64,000 nt of DNA from Cadophora sp. MPI-SDFR-AT-0126 (taxonomy: Eukaryota; Ascomycota; Leotiomycetes; Helotiales; Ploettnerulaceae): contig JAGMVK010000014.1 of NCBI GenBank assembly GCA_020747065.1, forward strand, positions 62,001-126,000, read 5' to 3'. Made by a program: the position numbers and the translations under genes. Below the pieces are notes generated by a model that was given only the letters and a program-made list of their open reading frames with translations, searched no databases and had not been told where the DNA came from. Of the stretch, positions 23,552 to 36,490 are shown piece after piece. Each line of letters starts with the position of its first letter. Position 1 is the first letter of the stretch.

Positions 23552-24916
23552 ATGCATTTTCTCAACCTTTTGGTGGCGGTGACTGCTGTTTCAGCTGTTA
23601 CTCTTGCCCCCAGACAGGAGACTGCAAATGCGTTCGAGGAGATAGAGAATTTCACCCCAGAGGATGACATCGCAAGATTAGGTCTCGCTGGACTGGCGAA
23701 CCTGACTGAGTTTGAGGAGGCAGCTGTCAAGTTTAAGGCCAAGAGAGGTGGCTGCTCTTTGCTTAATGTCAGCATCAGAAGGGATTGGTACGGAGTCTTT
23801 TCCCTACACATAACCATGACAACAATGTACTGATCCGAACAAGGGCTCACATGTTCGCCTCAGAACGCAAGGCCTATATCAGTTCTGTTCAATGCTTGAT
23901 GGCCAAGCCCTCAAAAGTAGACCATACCCTCTACCCAGGTGCCAAATCTCGATTTGACGACTTCATTGTCGTTCACGCCAACTACAGTCGTTCGATCCAC
24001 GGCACGGGGAACTTCTTGACATGGCACAGATACTTCACTTTCGTCTATGAGCAAGCTTTGAAGAACGAGTGTGGATATAAAGGTGCTCAGCCAGTAAGCA
24101 TCTCGTCCAATGTCTTGATACATCGGTCACAATTGACATAATTAGTACTGGAATTGGGGTACATGGGCTCATGATCCAGCCAAGTCACCAGTCTTCGATG
24201 GCTCAGAAACCTCTCTGGGTAGTGACGGCTCTTTCGTCGCACACAATGGCTCTGTTGCAGGACGAGGAGCAATCTGGGTCCCATCCGGCAAAGGTGGTGG
24301 TTGCATGAAGTCTGGACCTTTCAAGAAGTACGCTTCTCGCGACCCCTCTATCATCCATATCTCCTAATCTAATCGCTAACAATTGTCCAGCATGGCCAAT
24401 AACATGGGTCCAATGCAGCCAACAATGGACGGCGTCGTCGCCAACCCAAACGGTTTCTACGCCTACAACCCACGCTGTCTCAAACGCGATATCTCACCCT
24501 ACGCATCCTCAACCTGGACCACAACACCCCAGATCATGACCCTGATCACCACCCGCGGCGTCAAAGCCTTCCAAGACAACATCAACGGCGACTTCGCTGC
24601 CGGCAATCTGGGCATCCACTCGGCAGGACATTACACAATTGGCGGCGACCCTGGTTCCGATTTCTATCAATCTCCTGGTGATCCAGTCTTCTACCTACAT
24701 CACGCCATGGTGGATCGCACGTACTGGATCCACCAGAATTTGAATTTGCCGGGCAGTCTGACGGATTTGGATGGTACGCTTACGGTCTTCAACAACCCGC
24801 CTTCTCGCGAGACTACGCTCGATGATCTGTTGGGTATGGGCCCTTTGGCGCCAGAGTTGAAGATCCGGGATGCGATGAGCTCGCTTGGTGGGCCGTTCTG
24901 CTATATCTATCTGTAG
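23552..24916 (+). CDS. Secreted tyrosinase (type-3 copper monooxygenase)
   Basis: A 397-residue tyrosinase-domain protein, likely secreted: the N-terminus MHFLNLLVAVTAVSAVTLAP is a signal peptide. Exons are 23552-23787, 23844-24093, 24146-24327 and 24391-24916. CuA histidines are at about H123, H131 and H140 (VHANYSRSIHGTGNFLTWHR). CuB histidines are about H299, H303 and the HH pair at 326-327 (GIHSAGHY and DPVFYLHHAMVDR), so the active site looks complete. The short form without a long C-terminal extension fits the fungal tyrosinase-like oxidases. Related enzymes hydroxylate or oxidise phenols and tyrosine residues; in some UstYa peptide clusters a tyrosinase acts on the peptide, but this gene is about 20 kb from the UstYa gene here. 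The substrate is unknown. Confidence 0.92.
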
Positions 24917-25343
24917 ATGAAAGAACAGACCAGGTGGGAGGGACCCGGCGGCAAGTAATTGTTAATAGTGGGGATGTCAAGATACTTTGTACATAGATGG
25001 AGGGAAGTGGTGAAATAGAAGACTGCTTTCCTCCAATTTTTATTGACGCTTCGAAAATACATAAGCGAGGTAAAAAGGGGGTGGATTAACGAAGCTCAAC
25101 TTTCTTTATTCAGTTACCGAACAGTGGACCCAAATCTCTCGCTAGAAACTCCTACTATTTCTTGTTGCATATCGCACCTTTGTTTAATTTCGAAGGTGAG
25201 TTATGTGATCGTGGAAATATTCACCTCTCCCCCAGCTTAGGAGTTCGCTTTAGGTTTCGCTTGACTGTTGACACCCAACGACACCGGTTCCCCCTAACCC
25301 ATCATCGAGAATATCGAAGTCCGTATGCTGAGTATTAAAACGC
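24917..25343. other. Intergenic region downstream of tyrosinase
   Basis: About 430 bp, mainly tyrosinase 3' UTR. No feature seen. Confidence 0.6.
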
Positions 25344-26166
25344 TCAAGGACTTGGTATCTTCTCCTCCCCCGAGCTTGCTGAAACATGTCTTGCATCTCG
25401 TGCAACACTTTTGCGTTGGTTCTCTTTCAGATTCTTCAGCCCGTTCCTGATCTCGATCTGGTCCTGCGAGACCTCGCCCCTAAACGCAACATCGACACCT
25501 TTCGCTTGGGTGGGAATGCTAGGAATATTAGTAATGAAGTGCTCACGCAGGTAAGCGCACAGTTGAATGTCGGAAACGGCATACTTTGAATTTCCAATCT
25601 TGCCCTCATCTCCTACGTAGGCTGGCAGAGAATACTCACTCGCGACGATCTCTTTAGACATTGGGACAGGACTAATTCCTGTTAAGTATAGGATTAACAT
25701 TTCCACTCCTTTACCTTAGGAGAGTCTATGGACAGGCTCACCGCACGCTCTTTAGCTCCCTCCTCACTTCCGCCATCTGTTGCGTTACGTCCTTTTTGAA
25801 CGCAAGTTCATGTTCTGCCGGTTCCGGTCCCAGGCTATTGGTACAATCTTAGCAAGACCAGAGGGTAGAGGGACCATATCAATAATTTCTTGGAGAAAGC
25901 ATCGTATCCTTGATAATCTCCTCCCGCTTTATGAACCTAGCGCAGAGCCAAAACCTCTCCCCTCCATCCTAATACTTCGAGTCAATCTCAGGAAGCTAAG
26001 TCTCGAGTACTTTTAGTGACCCAAGAGCCCGATCTAAAGCTACGTGTAGTCGTCGAAGTAGAATTTCTTCAATACGACCAGGATCTTGCATTTCGAGCTT
26101 CAGCACAAGGTGCTCGACTTCCTCGTGTCGTATTCTAACGTGGCCACGATCTCTCTCAAAGTCCAT
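25344..26166 (-). pseudogene. Gene remnant of unknown family
   Basis: Two protein-like blocks on the minus strand are interrupted by stops. One is a 59-codon block starting at an ATG at 26166, containing RGHVRIRHEEVEHLVLKLE and GRIEEILLRRLHVALDRALG. The other lies at about 25706-25344, containing EYSLPAYVGDEGKIGNSKYA and YLREHFITNIPSIPTQAKGV. The stretch between has several stops in all frames, with a short DVTQQMAEVRRELKS-like piece near 25775. This looks like one eroded gene; the family is not recognisable to me. Confidence 0.35.
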
Positions 26167-26763
26167 TCCGCGTACCTTATTAGTGGACGTGTATCTGAAT
26201 ACTTATGAAGAGAGCACCAGCAAAGGTCAGAATGCCGATGATCTTGCTAGTCACGGAGAGGGCTGTCATCGCAAGACAGGTCTCACATCTTAAAAGTCTT
26301 GTTAAAGTCCCCAAAAACTTCAAACCTCATACCAATTCCGCTTAAATCTTTCCCTTTCAGACCCTTCTATCCACTGTTCCCTCGCATCCCACCTTCCTAT
26401 CAGAATTGGCCCCCAACCCAACTTCCACAAGAGATACAAATTCACAAAGTCAAAAAGATCAATAAAGCGTTCATAATTTGGGGAGGAATTAACGTAGGCA
26501 TGCATGCATGCATGTATGTATGCATGGTAATTTCGGTATCATATCAAGTCCATGGATGTACGGAAAAAGTAGGTATGTGTGTATGCTCGCTAAACCGCCT
26601 TCAAAGCCGACAAATGAAAATGAAAATGCAAACACGAACAAACGGAAATAGAACTATTACAATGTATCGTAACATTACGTAGTAGGTATCAATCAGTCAT
26701 TCATCTCCCCAATCAGCCACTCTCATCGTCACACTCTTCCTTCTCCCCGTACGGTAGTACCCT
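26167..26763. other. Intergenic region with a GCAT microsatellite
   Basis: About 600 bp holding the SSK1 3' UTR. A short GCAT/GTAT repeat runs at about 26498-26525. No other feature. Confidence 0.55.
26498..26525. repeat. GCAT/GTAT microsatellite
   Basis: A run of four-base units GCAT changing to GTAT, about 28 bp, in the SSK1 3' flank. Visible directly. Confidence 0.8.
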
Positions 26764-29218
26764 CTACTTTCCCGCCTCCTCACTCTCCGTAACCTCCTCC
26801 TGAATCGCCAATCGACTCGAATTTGCCCCGGGATTGGCTCCCAGACTACTCCTATTCTTCTTCTTCTTATTCGCAGCCGAGAGCTTGGCGCTCTTGGATG
26901 CAGCTTTATCTTCCGTGTCGGCTTGTTGCGAGAAGTCTTTCCATTTACGCCAGCCGTCGAAGTCGATTAGTGCTTGCATGCAGCCCCATTCCATGACTTT
27001 GCGTTCGAGCCAGACAAAATTGACAGGCTGGTGAGTGGTATCAGCTCGGGTCAACTCTAAATGCAGAATATGGGGTAAATTCGGAACATAGTGTCAAGGC
27101 ACATACCTTAGTCAAGAAATCATTACACCCGGCCGCCAAAGCCTCATGACGATCCGACTGTAACGACGACGCAGTAAGAGCCACAATAATAACCGGACTC
27201 TTAAAAAGCACCGTGCTCGGCAGTTTATCCTCTTCCTCAGGCTCATCCTCTGCTGTCTCTGGCGCAGAAGAACTCGCACTACTGCTGAAGACACCTATGG
27301 AATTCAACCTCTCCAACCGTCGAATCTCCTTCGTAGCTTCCAGTCCACTCATAATTGGCAATTGGATATCCATCAGCACAAGATGAAAACCTCCACCTCG
27401 CCATTTGTTCACGGCTTCACGACCGTTCATAGCTGTCTGCCAGCGGACTTTCAGACGCTTCATGAATGCTTCTAGAAGCTTCAAGTTGATGATGTTATCT
27501 TCGACGATGAGGACATTAATCGGAGGAACGCCACCATTCAGCATTCCCGCCGGAAGGGATGGGTGTTCCGGCTTTGCCTTCTTAGATCTCTTTGGATGAT
27601 TGCTTTGGGGACGAGGAGAAGATACGCGAGGAGGAGGAGTGGCAACGCGTTGGATTTGAGAGGCGAGATCATTGGGTTGAGGTGCAGGTGGAGTGGGAAG
27701 GGGAGGTGCAGCAGGGGGTGCATTGGATTTTTCTGATGCACTTGAGTGAGCTCTTGAACGTGAACCCCGAAGTAGAGCGTGCGTACCATTATTTACCGCG
27801 GGCTGTTGTGACATGCCGCCGATAACCGTAGGGGATGATGTGTGTTGACGACCTATCCGAGGTCTATTGCTATGGTGTCTCCTTGAGGTACTACCAGGCG
27901 AGGGAAGTGCTGGCACATGTCCAGTTGTGAGGACTGACATGGAATGTGCTGCTAGAGGGTGGTGACTATTTTGGCCATTGACGCCAACAGGTATACTATG
28001 TGGGAGATGTGGTGAAGGTGCCGCGGGTGGCATGGGGGGAAAGTAATCTGACCCATTCTCCATAGGTCGAATCTCGTCATAATATATCCTTTGCGGTTGA
28101 GGACTTGGTTTCGGCGTCCTCCTCACTGGGACATCAATAAGCAAAGCCTCATCCACAGTCTGCCCTCCTGGAAAGTATGCATCCAGCGTCCTCCCCATTG
28201 GCTCCTCTGGTCCCAGTGTCCTCTCCTGCCGTTGTTCCCTTGGTACAATCCTTAATGTGACATCTGGCGCATCGAAATTCCTTCCTAACGAGTTGGCATA
28301 TTTCTTCAGGATCATGTCCCGAACATCGTCCACCAAGTCATCTTCATGAATCGTAACCAGTGTCGCCGATGCAGCAGGTCGCTTGACCCAGATCTTCCTG
28401 CTCACCATGTTGGCGCTGATGGTTGAAGGACCGTTTGCAGTGAAATAGTCGAGGTTCGCAGCTCTCGATTGCGGCGGCAGTTCGGTCTCGAGCAGGGTCT
28501 TGATCAATCTCGTCTGCTGATGCGGAAGTAGACTCTGGCGCCTGGAAAGTTCGGCAGGTCTCTGGCTGTTCGCAGCGTTGGCCGTGTTACTGCCAGGGCT
28601 GGTAGCAGTTATCTCTTGGTTGCCGTTATCCCCCGGGCTGATGTTCCCATCGTCCTCTTCCTCTTCCAGCACAGGGTGGATATCGGTGTTGGGTGTGGGG
28701 AAGTCTGCAGTCGAGGAGCTGTCGTGCTTGGGGTCGTCGAGCGGAGAAGTTGCTTCGGAGGTGGGGGGTTGAAGGTTGGATGTTGATAGTAGCGAAGTTG
28801 AGGTTGAAGTTGTGTCGTGTCGATCGCTACTCCCTTGGTGGTTTTGTAGCTTTGTTAACGTTAGGTTCTGCCCGGCGGCGTCCCGACTAACAATCCTGGG
28901 TGGTCCTGGGCCAGCAGCAGCCTCACTATGTACAACGCCTGTTCCTAGTCCACCAGCTGCGACCTCACCATCACCACCTCCTCCTCCCAGCACATCCTTC
29001 TCATCGATTGTCGCGGCTCCGAATGTCGACGGTGGTTTATGACTCGCGCGCGACCTGACCGACCTGGCCTTACGGCCGTGTTCTCCTGGCGTCGATGAGG
29101 AATTGGGAGCTGTACCTTGGGCGTCACCGTCAGCGGAGGACTGCGATATTGTTGATGCCGTGGAATGTCTTCGGGTGAACTTTGCGCGCAACCTTGTCTT
29201 CAGATCCCCTATTGCCAT
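26764..29218 (-). CDS. SSK1: Response regulator of the HOG osmostress pathway
   Basis: A 791-residue cytoplasmic response regulator that receives phosphate from the Sln1/Ypd1-type phosphorelay and, unphosphorylated, activates the Ssk2-type MAPKKK. Exons are 29218-27107 and 27027-26764 with a 79-nt intron. The N-terminal half is Ser/Pro-rich and disordered. The receiver domain near the C-terminus starts with NVLIVEDNIINLKLLEAF and has the phospho-acceptor aspartate at D617 in LMDIQLPIMSG, plus the switch threonine in VALTASS and the lysine in FLTKPVNFVWLE, which is formed across the intron. An acidic Ser-rich insertion lies inside the receiver, typical of filamentous fungal SSK1. Start chosen at MAIGDLKTRLRAKF; the upstream extension of the frame has no ATG. 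Confidence 0.95.
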
Positions 29219-30929
29219 TGAAGTTGGAGTTGAAGTCGACGGCCTTGCACTCGCCCTCCATAGGCACAAGCACGACAGTGCAGCCTGCGAAAGTGGCCAG
29301 CGGAGTCGATTGAAACGACGCCGTGCAGGAAAGTTTGGATGCGAAGAGAAAGGAAGGTAAGAGAAGGGAAGAAGAGTTGCAATAGAAAAGCAAAGGAACG
29401 TCAAGTAGAAGTGGTGTTTCCGGAGGTCTTTTCCTATTCTGTCCTCTGGATATGGAATGCCGTGCTTTGCTTGCTTTGCTGTGCTATGATATGCTTTGCT
29501 GTCTCTCCGTGTCAGGCCAGGCCGGGCACTGTTCGTTCAATGCTCACTCTGCCTGCACCACTCACTTCCCTGTCGTGTACCGCGATGTACCGCGACCGCG
29601 TTCTCGCCTCTCTGTCTTTTCGATGTTGGCCGATAAAATTCGATGTGATGCGATGTGATGCGATGCGATGCCCTGCCAGATTCCGATTCCGACGCCTGTC
29701 TCCGTCCGTACCGTGATCTTAGATCAGCCTATAATTTCCCAATCTAGCACACAGGCCGTCCGACTTTGATTCGATTCACTAGTTAGATGTTGAAAATACT
29801 TAAAATGAAGACAGTAAGAGCTGCTCCCTTATCGTAAAGAAATCTGCTTTACTGTACATAAAGTCAACCTTTCCTTTTCTTTTCCTTGCCTCCACCCAGC
29901 AGATTCGCCTCCTCCACGCCAGCACTTCTCTCCTTGAGCGGCACTTGATTCGCAAGTAAGCCCTGTCCCGCATACCCTAGCATCATGGCATGGCCCCCCA
30001 GGGGTTCCACCAAGTCCACCCAACTTTGCTCTTCCCAACCTATCCACCCAACCGAGCTCAGCAAGCTTTCCCCGGTCTCAAATCTCTGAATTGACTTCAC
30101 GACACGCCATGATTGGTTTCTTTCCTGTATTTACTTGCCACTTCCAAGCTGCAATTCTCTACCGCCGCTGGGCGTCTGTTTGTATTGGACTTTGTGATGC
30201 CACGAGTTTGTTAAATGCGTGCTCGGCGTGTATATTTTGCTTGATATGCATTTGATCTTTCTCTTACCCAGGTAGGTATTTGTGTCGAGTGGGTGGGTGA
30301 GGCCGGAAATGCGGATGCAATGGTCAACAAGCCATAGCATGACATGAAATGGCTTAGTACGCCGTAATCAGCAAAAAAAAATGGGCTTCTGCATGCACAA
30401 CAAAAAGTTGAAAATGCGCGATTTCGGCTTAAGTTTCTGCTTGTAGTTGTTACTCATTTATACATCACGATTTGACATAATCTTGAGGATTTGTGGATAT
30501 GGTGTGCCCAAGCTATTGATGCAGTCAGTTCCTGATTTCCACAGCTCTCAGCTTATTCATGGCAATCCCAATGTTGCAATTCTACAATCACAATCTGAGT
30601 CGTGCAGACAATTGTCGAGAAGGTACTGAATATATATGGTCTTTCCAACTTACCCTCCCCGACCTGCGGCTGCTACCGAATCTTCTGTTGAATCATGCAT
30701 ACGGATCCCCTTCTACCCCACACCATCCTCAAGCCTCAATTATGGCCTCGCAGTATACCACCAGGGTATTTCAAAAGGTAGAAGATCGCCATGCTTCCCT
30801 CCATGATATTTCCTGAAGTTAGTCCATTCCATTGCGCTAAGTGACAACTTCATCGGCAGGAATCCTATCCTAGACTCCCGCCGAAATCAAGCAAAGCGGT
30901 CGAGGAAATACCTTTACACGCATCGCGCA
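29219..30929. other. Upstream region of SSK1 and 3' flank of the kinase gene
   Basis: 1.7 kb. The SSK1-proximal 400 bases are GC-rich with short direct repeats (GATGC/GATGT units at about 29640-29672; TGCTTTGC units at about 29462-29505), probably promoter and leader. The remainder shows only short frames without domains. Confidence 0.5.
29640..29672. repeat. GATGC/GATGT short tandem repeat
   Basis: About six imperfect five-base units in the SSK1 upstream region. Visible directly; no function implied. Confidence 0.7.
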
Positions 30930-33148
30930 TCATGATTCCGTGCCACCAGGAAGTCGGACCAACTTATGCCCAAGATGACTCGTCGGCGGAAGATGATTGT
31001 GATGGACGACCTTAGTCATGGCCTTGGTACGACCACATCTAGCTCGAGATGCATCAATGCTTGTCTTGGGGTCGTCGTAGCTGTCGACCTGACAACACTC
31101 GACATTCTTCAACCATCTGTTCTGAGCGACAGTTGATATTGAGGCTCGCTTTGATGGTTCTGGATTCAACATTGCGAGGAGAATGCGCCGTAGAGCTGGC
31201 GGTTTGATGTGTTGGTCGAAGAATGCCACAAACGGGTAGTCGGACTCGGTTATCCCAGCATTTTCAACCTTATGCTTGGAATTCCATTTCGTCCATCCTC
31301 GGAGCAAGTCATCGTACAGAGGAGAACTTCCTGCCTTTGCTTCACTCCAAAGTACACCATTAGCCGTCATACAGAGCATCACAATAGCCGCACCCCAGAC
31401 GTCCAATGGTCGAGGATCGTACTCCTCTACGCCAAAAGTTAGTATGTGACGGCTTGTGGGCTTTTCTACTTACCTGACTTTGCAATGACCTCCGGGGCGA
31501 CATATGGCGGGCTACCACACATCCCAGGAGGACAGAGTCTGATCTCGCCCATATCCTTTCCACATTGCCCACCAGACGCTCTCAGCCCAGGATGAATACC
31601 GGCAAAGACCTCAGAAACACCAAAATCTGTAATCTTGAGTTTGCTGTCTTTAGTGAGGAGAAGATTCTCTAACTTGACGTCACGATGAGCAATGCCATGG
31701 GTGTGAAGATAATTGATACCCTGGATGAGCTGCTTGAAGAGACAAAGTCGGTCAACAAGGTGATCTTCCCTAGACAGATATTTCTGGCTGACGAGACCGA
31801 AAAGATCCCCTTGATCGCAGAATTCCATTACATGATTCCACCGTCCATTGTGGGTGCATAAACGGAATGTTTCCACGATATTTGGATGGTGGGCGCTCTT
31901 TGCAATTGAATATTCCGACTTGACTTTCTGCTCATAATCCTCATTCTTCTCCTTCATCGACTTGCCCCGGAATTCCTTGACAGCATACGTCTCATGAGGA
32001 GCACCGCCCTTCCGGTTCATGAGCTTGACATGGGCCGTGGCACCCTTACCAACAGTCTTTCCTCTTCGCCCTATGATTTTGCTGTGATCGCAGTATTCCG
32101 AGTACAGCTCCACTTTGTCAACCGTAAAGGCATCGGGAAGACTCATGCTCAAACGCCGTGATTTCAATCCAGTACCTGTATTGGCCGCCAGTCCCCAAAC
32201 TTGTCTCGAAGGAAGTTGCACCTGCGGATCAGCGTGTTGTGTTGCCTCTTGCGAAGGACTTTCAAAACCTATACTCGTAGCGCGATTCCGCCGCTCAGGT
32301 TTTGGCTCAAATTCATGTGGAGCAAACGTGATTTTGTGTTTAGTCAGAAGCTCTCGAAGTCCAAGACCACTAGATGAACGATTTTTCTTCCTGGTGCTCC
32401 CGAACGAGATATTGGAAGGCGAGTCTCCCATGGTAGCGGGCGGCTGCTTCCAACCTCCCTCTATTGGTGAGCCAGGGCATGGAGTTGAACTGGGCCTAGT
32501 CGTGCGGGCTGAGTTTGTGCCGGACATTCTTCGAATGGGCATGCCATGATGTTCTTTGGGCAGTAAGACTTTGGATCCGTTATTATCAGGCGAGCTTGCT
32601 CCAGAAAATGAAGGGACGACTGTCGTTTTGGGGTGTTTCTCGGAGTTGCCATTTCCTGACAGCGAAATGGTCCGCTTGAACAATCCTGACAATCCTCGTT
32701 TGACGGATGGCCTCTCTTGTGCGGTAGCTCTTCGCTGAAGTGGGGTGGTCGGCGAAGCACTTTCGATCTTGTCCTGGTCTGCAGGTAGTGGTGGTGGAGT
32801 TGGTGCTCTGATTAATGTCGTAGGAGGAGGAGGCGGTACAGGATCTGCTCTAGATGGATAGCTTCCAGCGACATGGTAGGCCATTACATTATCAAGTCCT
32901 CCTTGGGGCGAAGACATTTGGGGGTAGTGACAGTCCATGGGCGTGGTAGGTTCGTTATTCGTCTCAATGCTCGTCTCGTCTTCCTCTGCTTCCTCTGGTA
33001 TGGGGATTTTCAAGTCCACTGGTCGTGACTCTGGTGGCGAGTAAAGGGTTGGACTTGACACTTGGATATCATTTGGTAGCGCTTGACGGCCATTTTCCAG
33101 ACTTTCGTCTGTGGCATGGAGTGGAATGTTGATGGACTGACGGGTCAT
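30930..33148 (-). CDS. HAL4/SAT4-type serine/threonine protein kinase
   Basis: A 723-residue kinase of the fungal NPR/HAL5 group. In yeast Hal4/Hal5 stabilise the Trk potassium transporters and support salt tolerance. Exons are 33148-31474 and 31426-30930 with a 47-nt intron. The N-terminal 370 residues are Ser/Pro-rich. The kinase domain has the glycine-rich loop GKGATAHVKLM, VAIK-like AVKEF, catalytic HRDVKLENLLL, DFGVSE and the APE motif VAPEVI just before the intron. The insert after DFG (QCGKDMGEIRLCPPGMCGS) is typical of this group. The second exon continues with EYDPRPLDVWGAAIVMLCMT and ends in a His/Arg-rich tail. Start at the first ATG of the frame (MTRQSINIP). Confidence 0.92.
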
Positions 33149-34427
33149 TGTGACTGCCGATGTTGTAGAAAATGTGAGGAAGCTTGGTAACCAATCGATG
33201 GCAGACGACAACTCTGTGGAGCATCCAGAGGAAGGCCTGGTAAAGAGAGTATCAGTAGTCGCGAAGAACAAGGAAGAAGATATACAGGCAGGGTTCTGGA
33301 AGGGCGGGTCTGCTGGGTCGGGAGTTTGTCTGATGTCTCGTCAGAGGATTGGTTTGTTGTTCCCCCGACGTCATTCACACATTTTGATTTTTTTTGATTG
33401 TTGGTAAACGTGTGTGTTGATTTCTCGAGACCGTCCAGCGTTAGGGACGGGCCGTCGACATTCGCAGTACAATAAAGGTTTGGCGGGCCGCGCCAACAGA
33501 CTGATCGTCAGATGATTTTGTCTGTTGGTGAGCTATGGAGAGGTACCTAGATGGATTCGCAGAGTTGTCTGCAGCTGGAGTAAGTGATGTGAACTACCTG
33601 AATGCCGGGGTTTGAAACCTGGTAGAGTCGAAGAGCTTTGCAAGGTGCGCGCGAGGATCGAAAAGACAGACGTAGAAAATAGGGCTGAGGTTCGAGGAAG
33701 ATGACATCGAGTTCGATGCCAGGAGCCTGTCCCAGACACCGCGAGATGTCTTCGTCACCTCGACATGGCATATAATGGGGCTACAGAAGAAATCTATGCA
33801 CGGGAACTTACTACCAGGTCCAGGCTTGGGTTACGGGTCGATTTGGCGAGGAAGGTGCGAGTCATAGATCAAGTGGGTAGAGTTGCGTCTTTGTTCGTTG
33901 TTGGGCTCTACCTCGGCTGAGAATAACACCTAGATGGCATTCAGTTGATTCAGGGCATGGTTCGAATGCGAAGATAGATTATGATTGGTAGTAAAAGTCC
34001 TGGTGTTCTCTCAAAGTACCAGGGCCCATATCACATCCTCACGCCGAACCTCTTCACCTTCCTAGGTACGTGAGTAAAGTATGATTATACTCCAGGAAAA
34101 CTGACGACACTGATTAATCGAAACGTCCCTTCTGGCTGTTCACATGCCCTTCATTTGTGGAAGTCTCTAACCGAATGACTAGGCTCCAGATATGCGCATC
34201 TTGTGAATGAAGTGGTGGTTTTTGATGTGAAGCTCCAAAATTGGCATCCTTTTTAGCGAGGGACTTCGGAGCTTCGCAATAAGTTTTGGGTCTTCACTAC
34301 TCGTTGAAGGAAAGACATGCAGACATGAACTTATATTACGGTCATACGTTCTTTATTTACCAAATCAACATGCTCCAACGCCCCGTTTCATGTAATCAGC
34401 AAAGAGAAAGTTCACCTTCCACCCAGA
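33149..34427. other. Upstream region of the kinase gene
   Basis: 1.3 kb holding the kinase promoter and leader and the 3' flank of the multicopper oxidase gene. No supportable gene. Confidence 0.55.
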
Positions 34428-36490
34428 CTACGCCGTGAACGGAACCGCCGTCGCATATGCCTCGCGCCTCACCTTCCCCTTGAATTCAGATTGAGTAGGG
34501 GCAGTATCAGACATAGTACTCGTAGCCGTCTTGTAGTACCGCACCAGCGCATCCTCAGCACCCTCAGGATTATCATACGCCTTCAGATCTGCAAAGCCGG
34601 GCAAGACGACACTCATAGCATTATCCAGAGTCTGAAGTGATGCATCGTACTTCCTTGAAGTGAAGCGTGGATCCGTGGGATTGATGAATCGTGCGGTATT
34701 TTCGGGATAGTTGAAGTCTGGGAGGACGGAGACGTTGAACGCTGCCATCATGGCGTGGTCTTCGTGTACGAGGTTGTGGCAGTGGAACATCTGTACAGTG
34801 TTAATTCCGTCTTGGATATCAAAGATGGAGGAAGATGACTTACGTAAAGACCCTCCCATGGAGTATAGCGCGCAAGGACATAAACCTCTTCATTCTGGCC
34901 GAGAAGCACAACATCCTGTAACGCTGCAGCTTCGTAGCTCTGAACTCCACGAGAGCCTTTTTGTCTCGACACGACTTGGAAATCGACTAAGTGCACGTGA
35001 ATTGGATGGGACCATCCTCCACCGTTGTTGACGAGTTTCCAAAGCTCGACAGATCCGCGAGGTGGCCTGGCAAGGACTCGGTTGTTGACATTATCGAATG
35101 TGACGCCGTTGATCTTCCATTCGCCATTCCTTTGGCTTATGTCAACTGCTTGTCTAGTTTTTATGAAGGAATAACGACTCACTTATTTTCAAAGTTAAAG
35201 ATATGATCAGGCTTTGATAGATCTTTGGAAGGGGGGAGTGGAAGTGGTGCAAAAGACTCTGGCATTGGCCCGTTATTGGAATTGTCCGAGACTGACGTTC
35301 CGACATTGAATTTCATGACCTGGTTGGTATTGTTGTATGGTGTATCAGCCTGCACGTTGTAGAAATTCTTCATGTAGATCGACTTTCCGGCATACGGCGC
35401 GAAATCCACGACAATCTCCCATCTCTCTGCCATTGAAATCCAGAGATCGGGAGTTTGGACTGGCTTGGCTGTTCGACCACTGTCGGAACCGACGACGTAA
35501 AATGGGATGTGCTTTGATGTGTCATCTTCGAGAATTCTGAGGTCGGTGACAAAATAAAGGCGGAATGCGCGACTGATTGATACATCCAGCATGCGGAATC
35601 TGTATTTTCTGGGCTCAACATTGAGATATGGCCATGGTTGTCCGTTCCTGGGCGCCGGTTATCAAAAAACTCGATTTTGGCCAGGCAGATACTTACACAT
35701 GTATGATGTCTCCAAAGAGACTGACGCCGGGTTGTGTTGCGGGTGAGACGAGCTGGCCATTAGTTCCGTACTGTTTCGATGCGAGAGCCAACGGGATATC
35801 ATATTTGCCTTGTGGTAGTCCCGAAGCTTTCTCATCGTCGTCTGTGAGAAGGTAGAATCCCGCTTGGCCAAAATAGGCGTTCTCGGCAGTGTGGTCGATG
35901 GCATGGTCATGGTACCAGAGAGTTCGTGATCGCTGGGCATTGGGGTAATAATAGTCTTTGTAGTAACCGACAGGAATTGTGTCTTCAGCCCAGCCGTCCC
36001 ATGGTGGATGCGCTATGGTTGATCTCAGTCAAGCAGTGGGAAGAGTAAGAAGGATTCTGACTTACTGATTGAACCGTGCAGGTGGGTGGTGGTTGCCTTG
36101 TCGTTTCCTTCATTGATAAACCGCACCACTGCCTCAGTCCCGAAAGTCATATGGAATGTAGGACCAGGCGAATAACCATTGTACCCTACGAGTTTGGTTG
36201 GTGGAAGCTCTGGATAGACTTGTTGAGTGAAACCCTTGATGCGGATTTCATAGTAGTCGATCTTTGCACCGTTTGATTTAGTGTAAGTCCTGATCATCGA
36301 GTAAGTCCCTCGCTTCGACTATTAGGATCAGGACTTCAACTTACGCGAGTGGAGTGGCGATTGGCGGCAGAGGTAGCGGAAACTCGTAAAAGTGTTTGTA
36401 TGCTGGACTAGGGCCAACTCCAGCAGCAGAAGTTAGACCAAGTAACAGCAATGATACAAAGCTTGCATCAAGCGGTCTTGGGGTCAACAT
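34428..36490 (-). CDS. Multicopper oxidase, bilirubin oxidase/laccase-like
   Basis: A 599-residue secreted multicopper oxidase; the N-terminus (DASFVSLLLLGLTSAAGVG) is a signal peptide. Six exons: 36490-36345, 36289-36066, 36012-35697, 35647-35183, 35129-34844 and 34790-34428, all in frame. The four copper motifs are present: HLHG near residue 119, WYHDHA at 156-161, HPIHVH at 425-430 and HCHNLVHEDHAMM at 482-494. The type-1 site has C483, H488 and an axial Met at M493. The axial Met and overall layout resemble fungal bilirubin-oxidase/CotA-like enzymes more than classical Leu/Phe laccases. It probably oxidises phenolic or tetrapyrrole-like substrates with reduction of oxygen to water. No direct genetic link to neighbours is visible. 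Confidence 0.92.

Noticed and set aside
33149..33271. Upstream extension of the HAL4-type kinase frame, and similar extensions of SSK1 and the Zn2Cys6 regulator.
   Set aside because: These frames begin with TTG or GTG and contain no ATG upstream of the chosen starts.
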